Origin: Diadema setosum
Taxonomy: Eukaryota; Echinodermata; Echinoidea; Diadematoida; Diadematidae
DNA: 64,000 bases
Assembly (NCBI RefSeq): GCF_964275005.1
Contig: NC_092706.1
Coordinates: forward strand, 22,661,187 to 22,725,186
Direction: 5' to 3'
The notes under the pieces are model-generated. The model did not search any database. It worked only from the letters and a program-made list of their open reading frames with translations, and was not told the origin of the DNA. A program made the position numbers and the translations under genes. This document shows positions 60,101 through 64,000 of the stretch, piece after piece. Position 1 is the stretch's first letter. Every line of letters begins with the position of its first letter.

Positions 60101-62468
60101 CATATAGCCGGAAGCACAAGTCTAAACTGTACATCAAAGCTTGCTCTTTCAAGTAACATCCCTGTGCATACTATACACATGTATACCGTACTTTCTAGAA
60201 AAAAAAAAAAAAAAGATACTTAACGTGTGACATACCGAGCTAGGCACATTACTGGATACTGGATGGTTCTCAGGCAACTGAATAGACAAAAAACAAAGAA
60301 AAATGCACACACAAAGAAGGAAGGGGTGAAAAAAGGGGCTTGCTTCACCAATATCTCACAAAACCTTCGACAAAAGCACTACAATACATGATGTACAGCA
60401 ATACAACGTGGGATGTACTTTCATTTAAAGCCAATATCAAAGGTGTCTGAACATGAGAAAACATGGGGGTGGGGGTGGGGGAGGTGGGGGTGGTGGCATC
60501 ATGACACAAAACTGCTACAGAAGCAAAGCAACATAACAAAACACCACTGATTGCACATTTGCACAACAATGTCATACACAATATATTCCTTTTAAAAGTC
60601 ATAAGATTTATCACAACTTTGTACTACAGTAGCAGAATAACTTTGTATTAATTTGGATTGTACACATACTGTCAAGGGAAAGGAATATGCAATTATTCTC
60701 CTTGGTACAAACTACCGGTACAAAATTTCTTTCATAGCACAAAACTTGTGTTGCTATCTAATCAAATTGTTATTGCTTTCACAGTTTAAACACAAAGACT
60801 TCCAGTGAACGTTCACAAATAGTTACTGGAGTGTTCAAATGATACCAACTTTTAATACTTGTAATGTACAATGTAATTCAACAGTCATACATGTTTTTCA
60901 TGTATTAAGAAATGTTGTGTGTACAAAACAGGGCTACTCTGTATTTAGAATGCACAATGCCCGATGTACTTCATAGCGGGTACATGTATTGTATGACACA
61001 TTACAGGGGATGGATAACAGGGAAGGCAATCGTGGCATTTTGACCCTTAACCTTTTCAATCTGTCAGGTTCTTGTCACCACTCTTTCAACAAGCGCTCCA
61101 CCTCCCATCCAGACGTATGGCTTTCGCAACAACTTGTACAAATGTACAAAATGTATGCGGTGTCCATTTAACAGATGATGGAAGAGATTTGTTCATGAAA
61201 TGTGACATTTTGTGATGGAGTGTGTTTGGTGTTTTTGCAGAGTCTCCGACCAACAGGTAGTTTGCAATCTGCTCACCGGTATCAACTGACTATAGATGAA
61301 AATCATCTATGTATACTCCCATGATATTACAACAACAAAAAAAGAAAGAAAATGGTCAAATACATATAAAAGCAGACATGATACTGAAAGGTGTGACCCA
61401 GTTTAAAGAAATGAAAGCTTTTTATAACATCAAATGCTGGACAATAACTAATGATAATTTGCTGTAAATTAAAAGTGAATTAAAATCAACAATTGTACAT
61501 GTCCAACATACACAAACCTACATGTGTACATTGGTCTTTGTCTTTCTGCTGCCTATGGTCCTTTGTATTTAAACATGAATTTGTCATTTTGTTTCCATTT
61601 TGCAAGTCAAACTATTTAATAATACCTGGCAGCATTAAAGTGCCAGTTTAAGTTTGGTTGCAGTGATTTCATAAGTGTTTGAATTACGACATTTGATGTG
61701 TATGTATGGTTTCATTGTATCACAAAACATGACAACCTGAATTAACTCTGACATTCAATGAATTTTTTCTTCTAAGCAGGAATGCATTGTAATATGTATA
61801 GACTGGGGCTTCACATTTACCAAGGAGATAATCAACTTTCCGATTTAAATTTGAATTCATTCAATTTAGCATTTTCTAACACATTATCATAAACTTACAA
61901 TTTGTATCAATCTCAGGAACACTGGCCATCACAAATACATGTAGATAATCTCCAATGTATTGATACAACAGATTTATAGAAAACCTAGGCAAAACTTTTA
62001 GGAAGCAACAACAGTGAAGCTACAAACATGTAATATCTGATCAGGCACAGGATTTGATGGCCTATACTAGTAAACTATGCTCCTGTCACGAACATGGCTA
62101 TGGAAGAAACAGTTCCGAAGTACTGATACATGTACGATGTACATCTCCAGATGCTGTATGGGATGAGAAAGTTTTGCTTGCTTTGACAAGCGATCAGTTG
62201 GTCAAGATTGTCCAATAAGTAGGTTCAGATGAATTCAATGGAAAAACAATACATTGTGTACATCAATACGAAAAAGACAGGTATTATTTAGGTTAACATG
62301 ACATCGAGTGGGTTGAAAGCAAAACTGAGAGGGTTATTAAGCTCACCCTGGGATCAGACTCCGATGTCGTGGGTACGCTTTGGTGTGTGCCATGTCTTGC
62401 TGACCCAAAACAGCACAGAAAGGTGTTGAGTAAACTTCTACTCCTCGGCTTCTTTGATGTGCTTTGCC
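30041..62468 (-). CDS. CTDSP-like: Small CTD phosphatase (SCP/CTDSP family), eight coding exons, 5' end missing
   Basis: A HAD-superfamily phosphatase that in other animals removes phosphate from the RNA polymerase II CTD (mainly Ser5) and from factors such as SMADs and REST. Exons, transcription order: 62347-62468, 60236-60277, 49749-49823, 43746-43802, 35584-35676, 32251-32349, 30994-31080, 30041-30178. All junctions are GT-AG, and every intron among the recovered exons is phase 0. Together they give 236 codons plus two bases, against about 260-276 residues in vertebrate CTDSP proteins, so about one 5' exon is missing. Catalytic elements are all present: DLDET (nucleophile Asp and general acid Asp), LFTASLAK, the Lys in GNYIK, and VDNSP. 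FLCCF near the N-terminus matches the palmitoylated Cys motif of vertebrate family members. Sequence similarity does not separate CTDSP1, 2 and L, and one pre-duplication orthologue of all three is likely. Confidence 0.95.
30994..31080 (-). CDS. CTDSP-like: CTD phosphatase exon with the VDNSP motif
   Basis: 29 codons, [20 protein letters not shown] to HQDNA. The Asp-Asn of VDNSP coordinates Mg2+ in HAD phosphatases. Acceptor CCCCAG at the high-coordinate side, donor GTGAGT at the low side. HQDNA has Gln where vertebrate proteins usually have Pro (HPDNA or HPENA). Confidence 0.95.
31459..31578. mobile_element. 120-bp hairpin repeat in an intron
   Basis: A 22-bp perfect inverted repeat (TTTTGAAATGGCTGAGATAT at the left, its complement at the right) encloses a second pairing AAAACAAAG/CTTTGTTTT and CTTAATAAAAG/CTTTTATTA. 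The sequence beyond its right arm matches 10300-10500, so this is part of a dispersed family. It would form a stable hairpin in nuclear RNA if transcribed. Confidence 0.7.
32251..32349 (-). CDS. CTDSP-like: CTD phosphatase exon with [10 protein letters not shown] and the catalytic Lys
   Basis: 33 codons from [13 protein letters not shown] to [10 protein letters not shown]. It includes the RLFRESC insertion-domain segment. The final Lys corresponds to the conserved phosphate-contacting Lys of the family. Acceptor TGCAG, donor GTACTC. Confidence 0.95.
32350..35583 (-). other. Phosphatase intron; nothing but low-complexity tracts recognised
   Basis: The intron between exons at 32251-32349 and 35584-35676. 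It carries an (ATT)n and T-run tract at 34036-34082, a (GT)n plus G run at 34904-34940, and a short inverted pair AATAGGGTTTAC/GTAAACCCTATT at 35206 and 35310. No other gene is seen. Confidence 0.5.
35584..35676 (-). CDS. CTDSP-like: CTD phosphatase exon with LFTASLAK
   Basis: 31 codons, [17 protein letters not shown] to LFTASLAK. The Thr of FTAS is HAD motif II, and KRPHVDEFL is invariant in the family. Acceptor CCCCAG, donor GTGAGT. Confidence 0.95.
36358..36428 (+). repeat. Decayed tRNA-like sequence
   Basis: It has an A-box-like TAGCTCAGTTGGCGGGCGC and a B-box-like GGTTCAATTC at tRNA-like spacing, with CTCAAGA in the anticodon-loop position. The anticodon, T and acceptor stems pair poorly, so it is a relic or SINE fragment rather than a tRNA gene. 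The string GTGCACAGGGCAGT is duplicated just upstream. Confidence 0.5.
38206..39558. mobile_element. 1.35-kb TA-flanked foldback element with eight GTAACGCGTGGGAC motifs
   Basis: Terminal inverted repeat GGGCAAGTCCAAGCTATTTG (left) and its near-exact complement (right, one inserted base), with TA at 38204-38205 and 39559-39560. The 14-bp motif GTAACGCGTGGGAC occurs in forward orientation at 38386, 38735 and 38755, and in reverse at 38568, 39140 (one change), 39156, 39352 and 39518. A ninth partial copy is near 39396. The rest is AT-rich and non-coding. Copies in the right half are all inverted, while three of the four in the left half are forward. This is a non-autonomous element in an intron. 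Confidence 0.85.
40632..40860. mobile_element. Probable MITE with TTTTCGC/GCGAAAA ends
   Basis: It starts TACTGTATACGCTGTTATTTTCGCATACAG-like and ends TTGCGAAAATATCAGC. TTTTCGCG, GATTCGCGGAATTCGC and GCAAATGAGG recur in mirrored order. It looks related to 58111-58319 and 23578-23783, but the arms are diverged and the ends are approximate. Confidence 0.4.
41221..41567. mobile_element. 347-bp foldback MITE with ~50-bp inverted ends
   Basis: The arms share TTCAGACGACAAGCC, then TAACCTCGAGGTTAGGAAAC, with only about four mismatches in 50 bp. CTCGTAGTTA, TAACCTCGAGGTTA and CTAACCACGAG recur inside in both orientations, and each AACCTCGAGGTT is itself palindromic. A G run lies near the centre. No coding capacity. 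Confidence 0.85.
42552..43368. mobile_element. 817-bp element: inverted TTATACCCCCGCCAAAC ends, RFX-box array, GC-rich tail
   Basis: The ends are TTATACCCCCGCCAAAC and its complement at 43352-43368. Inside are four perfect copies of GTTACCATGGCAAC (42653, 42816, 42977, 43133) spaced 156-163 bp. Spacers repeat TCTTGCACAT, ACATCTGTACC, AAAAACTGAGGAAGTAGTT and GCGACGCAAGATTT. The right side has (GACCGCCC)n at 43277-43325. The 139-codon frame at 42949-43368 runs through the repeats and is not a gene. Confidence 0.8.
43746..43802 (-). CDS. CTDSP-like: CTD phosphatase exon [19 protein letters not shown]
   Basis: 19 codons; residues match the strand linking the catalytic motif to the KRPH segment in vertebrate CTDSPL. 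Acceptor TTTGCAG, donor GTAAGT-like (GTAAG). Phase 0 at both ends. Confidence 0.95.
45835..46026 (-). mobile_element. tRNA-derived SINE
   Basis: Read on the minus strand it begins GCGTTGTGGCATAGTGGATA (A box TGGCATAGTGG). A degraded B box (AATTCAAACCCC) follows, and then a body containing CACTTCCCTCTTGACCCAGG and TGGATAAATGGGTACCCG. This tRNA head plus conserved body layout is typical of invertebrate SINEs. No clean poly-A or target duplication was found, so the 3' end is approximate. Confidence 0.65.
47493..47763. repeat. Inverted-repeat GC-rich element
   Basis: The two pyrimidine/purine arms are complementary: CTCTCTCCCCCACCCC and GGGGTGGGGGAGAGGAGG (47548-47568 and 47694-47711). Weaker matching continues outward (TGGCATGGGCAGCACC against GGCTGCGCCCAGTGCCA). 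The loop is rich in GCGCGAA and TGCGCG. Likely a foldback element, with approximate boundaries. Confidence 0.55.
49749..49823 (-). CDS. CTDSP-like: CTD phosphatase exon with the DLDET catalytic motif
   Basis: 25 codons, [10 protein letters not shown] followed by [15 protein letters not shown]. The first Asp is the phosphorylated nucleophile and the second is the general acid. Acceptor TTCCCCAG, donor GTGAGTAC. Confidence 0.95.
52123..52694. mobile_element. ~570-bp foldback element with TTTTTACACTTG ends
   Basis: Both ends carry TTTTTACACTTG (left at 52128-52139, right in complement at 52677-52688), and a few adjacent bases differ. TTTTTACACTCG recurs at 52205 and 52264, so the motif is also subterminal. 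The right part is a palindrome around a C run: GTACCAACGGTGGGGCTAAG and its complement. TTAGTCCCGTAC-type words recur in both arms. Non-coding. Confidence 0.75.
55797..58352. mobile_element. 2.55-kb element with AGCNCACCTGAG ends and a ~325-bp tandem array
   Basis: The left end TAGCGCTCACCTGAGTA and the right end, read inward, TAGCTCACCTGAGCC are inverted matches. The core is seven tandem units. The shared string ACCTGCCAAG lies at 56041, 56363, 56705, 57028, 57352, 57677 and 58001, so periods are 322, 342, 323, 324, 325 and 324. Units 4 and 5 are nearly identical, pointing to recent expansion. An 8-bp ACGCACG tandem (58068-58095) precedes the right end. Each unit contains in-frame short ORFs ([19 protein letters not shown]...), but frames stop at the unit junctions. 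Confidence 0.85.
58111..58319. mobile_element. 209-bp TA-flanked MITE nested in the tandem-array element
   Basis: The left tip CTGTAAAAGTGGATATTTTC and the right tip complement CTGTAAAAGTGGAAATTTTC are nearly identical. TA is duplicated at 58109-58110 and 58320-58321. Removing it rejoins GATCGCAATA with GCTCACTTGAG, so the insertion point is precise. TTTTCGCG and CGCGAAAA words recur inside. Confidence 0.9.
60236..60277 (-). CDS. CTDSP-like: CTD phosphatase short exon (14 codons), probable
   Basis: Encodes [15 protein letters not shown] strong polypyrimidine tract and acceptor (TTGTCTATTCAG) precede it and a GTATGT donor follows. The phase-0 length joins the flanking exons without a frameshift. 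Vertebrate proteins have YLLPE just before this point. The LPE here may be the remnant, followed by an 11-residue extension, or the exon may be alternative. I found no separate YLLPE microexon in the 49824-60235 intron by eye. Confidence 0.7.
60278..62346 (-). other. Phosphatase intron between the short exon and N-terminal exon
   Basis: AT-rich single-copy-looking sequence. It contains a G-rich tract at 60463-60493 (GGGGGTGGGGGTGGGGG type) on the plus strand. No other exon was recognised. Confidence 0.5.
60463..60493 (+). repeat. G-rich tract, possible G-quadruplex in the phosphatase intron
   Basis: Consecutive G runs of 3-6 bases separated by single T or A (GGGGGTGGGGGTGGGGGAGG then TGGGGGTGG). 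It lies on the non-template side relative to the minus-strand gene's transcript, so the nascent RNA would carry the C-rich complement. Confidence 0.7.
62347..62468 (-). CDS. CTDSP-like: CTD phosphatase N-terminal exon with KKPRSRS and FLCCF
   Basis: Two bases plus 40 codons: [20 protein letters not shown] then a Ser/Thr-rich linker ending ESDPR. KKxRSRSxLxxxxCCF is the conserved N-terminal signature of the SCP family. The paired Cys are the presumed palmitoylation site. Acceptor TCATTGCAG, donor GTGAGC. The exon begins in mid-codon, so a further coding exon with the start Met must lie upstream. Confidence 0.9.
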
Positions 62469-62658
62469 CTGCAATGAGAAATGGGAGCATGCTTAATACA
62501 GTAGTATGGAATTATGAAGTGGTGGGCCACGGATTGGCAAAGCATCATAGTAGGTTCCCTATGACCCGAATTCACGAAGGTGGTACAATTGAAACCATGG
62601 TTTTAACCATGGACAATTTATATGGAGCGCCAAGTGTCGCATGGCCTATTTCGTTAAG

Positions 62659-62758
62659 AAATCAGTCATTTCGTCGACAAAATGATAATTTTGTTGACTA
62701 AATGTTAATTTTGTGAACAAAATGATCATTTCATCAACAAAATGCTGTCATTCGGGCC
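62659..62758 (+). repeat. 20-bp minisatellite, five diverged units
   Basis: Units of the form AAAATGATNATTTNGTNAAC repeat at a 20-bp period from about 62659 to 62758 with substitutions. Just upstream lies AACCATGGTTTTAACCATGG, a separate palindrome at 62594-62613. Confidence 0.75.
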
Positions 62759-63216
62759 TATGTGTTTAACCCATTAGCACTCAACATACATGTATCTTCC
62801 ACTGCCAAAAGGAACTAAGTGGAGAAAGTAGGTTTCAAACAATTGCATGGGTTTAGAAACAAATTTCAAACAACTGTGAATGCATGAGTTTAGTTTGTCT
62901 TTGAGGAGAATAAAATAGCACAGCTGGATTAGACATTTATGATACATTTTGTTGGAATCTAAAAGGCTGTTTATAAACTCACAGGTAAAGTTCTTCTCTG
63001 TCTAATTCAATATTAACAATTTATCTAAACACAATGTCCTCTGCCCAGTTGGTTCACCACTGAATTTCACAATTATTGGGTATCCTTAGAATACGGAGAC
63101 AATAGATCACATACGAAAAAGTTACAAATCGTATTGACCCTTCTCAAAAGAAGAGTTTAAAATTGAAACTTTTGAAGACAAAATCATGGGCACTGAGATG
63201 GACAGAGGCAGAACCA

Positions 63217-63378
63217 GGGCCCCATTTCATAAAAAGCTGATATCAAGATGGCAACTCTTGCTGGAATGACAATTGTCATAGTAACGACAAAAATTCAGCT
63301 TCCCGATTGGCTGTTGCTCTTGGAAGTTGCCATTCCAGCATGAGTTGTCATCCTAACATCTTTTATGAAATGGGGCCC
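63217..63378. mobile_element. 162-bp MITE with GGGCCCCATTTCATAAAA ends
   Basis: The left GGGCCCCATTTCATAAAA and the right TTTTATGAAATGGGGCCC are perfectly complementary over 18 bp. AACTCTTGCTGGAATG and its approximate complement CATTCCAGCATGAGTT pair inside. No coding capacity. It lies upstream of the phosphatase N-terminal exon. Confidence 0.85.
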
Positions 63379-63516
63379 ACATTTCATCTGGCATCCTTCT
63401 GAAGCTAAGGAGTAATATTTAAGAGGGATTCAGATATGCCGCATACTGCATTCATCACTGATCTTTGATCAGCGCTGAGCACGACCAAGCCCCATTTGAT
63501 ATCATATAAACTTCAT

Positions 63517-63734
63517 CTTATTCAAATTCATGAATTTCTTCCGTCGAGATGTTTTCATTGCAACTGATTGACAAATTGCCCTACATCGACGTAAATAAGC
63601 ACTGAATTGATCAGTGTTTAGTAGTAGCCATGATAAAAAAATCATGGGCGTACATACTCGAGCAGGATTCGAACCTACGACCTCCTGATCACCGGACAGG
63701 CGTCATCTCCACTAGACCACCGAGCTTTCGCCCG
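63517..63734 (-). mobile_element. tRNA-derived SINE, copy 1 of a tandem pair
   Basis: Minus-strand reading gives A box TGGTCTAGTGG and a perfect B box GGTTCGAATCC (63665-63675 in complement), the head of a tRNA-derived SINE. The isotype is uncertain (Asp- or Thr-like). The body follows leftward to about 63517. A GCTTTCGCCCGAAAGC hairpin begins at 63725. Confidence 0.75.
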
Positions 63735-63783
63735 AAAGCAAGTGTTGGTTCTAATCCTTATAGCATGCAGCGGGTACTGCTTT

Positions 63784-64000
63784 GTTATTCAAATTCATGA
63801 ATTTCTTCCGTCGAGATGTTTTCATTGCAACTGATTGACAAATTGCCCTACATCGACGTAAATAAGCACTGAATTGATCAGTGTTTAGTAGTAGCCATGA
63901 TAAAAAATCATGGGCGTACATACTCGAGCAGGATTCGAACCTACGACCTCCTGATCACCGGACAGGCGTCATCTCCACTAGACCACCGAGCTTTCGCCCG
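63784..64000 (-). mobile_element. tRNA-derived SINE, copy 2 of a tandem pair
   Basis: Near-identical to 63517-63734, offset by 267 bp (266 bp after one deleted A). The B-box complement is at 63931-63941. The copy runs to the window edge, so more units may follow. Confidence 0.75.

Larger units (their letters stand above)
49824..60235 (-). other. Long phosphatase intron; contains two large repeats
   Basis: About 10.4 kb between exons. It contains the foldback at 52123-52694 and the tandem array at 55797-58352. It also has a (TTTG)n run at 55184-55221, (CA)n at 53881-53895 and 59688-59731, and several C runs. No other coding exon is recognised. Confidence 0.5.

Noticed and set aside
60148..60160. 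TTCAAGTAAC matches the miR-26 seed
   Set aside because: Only the first nine bases match, the strand is opposite the host gene, and no precursor hairpin surrounds it.

Overview
This is a eukaryotic, animal genomic window. It is AT-rich, has intron-containing genes with GT-AG splice sites, and is packed with non-autonomous transposable elements, microsatellites and homopolymer runs. The protein-coding content and the kinds of inverted-repeat elements fit a marine invertebrate deuterostome, most likely an echinoderm. That placement is an inference from general familiarity, not from a search. Nothing here is bacterial: no operons, CRISPR arrays or prokaryotic promoters were seen.

Two genes can be supported, both on the minus strand. 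The first is an intronless coding region at 14195-15859 for an 11-finger C2H2 zinc-finger protein. It has an acidic N-terminus, a Q/V-rich C-terminal tail, a probable 5' UTR exon starting near 17.6 kb, and a TATA-less promoter region with YY1- and NRF1-like motifs around 17.70-17.76 kb. The second spans 30041-62468 and encodes a small CTD phosphatase of the HAD superfamily (CTDSP1/CTDSP2/CTDSPL family). I recovered eight coding exons with clean splice sites and uninterrupted phase. Together they give 236 codons, including the DxDxT catalytic motif, the FTAS motif, the downstream Lys, the VDNSP motif and the natural C-terminus. The first coding exon and promoter lie upstream, beyond the right edge or unrecognised.

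Layout: 1-14 kb is intergenic and dominated by mobile elements: a tRNA-Ala-like sequence, a hAT-like GC-rich repeat, a foldback array, three copies of a TTAA-flanked MITE, a 2-kb pogo/mariner-like element, and a repeat bearing RFX-box motifs. 14.2-17.8 kb is the zinc-finger gene. 18.1-19.9 kb holds two more foldback elements. 20-30 kb is AT-rich and could include the 3' UTR of the phosphatase gene. 30-62.5 kb is the phosphatase gene. Its introns carry many MITEs, notably a 1.35-kb foldback with eight dispersed copies of a 14-bp GTAACGCGTGGGAC motif (38.2-39.6 kb), a strong 347-bp foldback (41.2-41.6 kb), an RFX-box repeat with long-range inverted ends (42.5-43.4 kb), a tRNA-derived SINE (45.8-46.0 kb), and a seven-unit ~325-bp tandem array inside a CTCACCTGAG-ended element (55.8-58.4 kb). 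The right end has two tandem copies of a tRNA-derived SINE.

The two genes do not form a pathway in any visible way. Most of the novelty lies in the architecture of the non-autonomous elements, many of which contain repeated short motifs that look like protein-binding sites.
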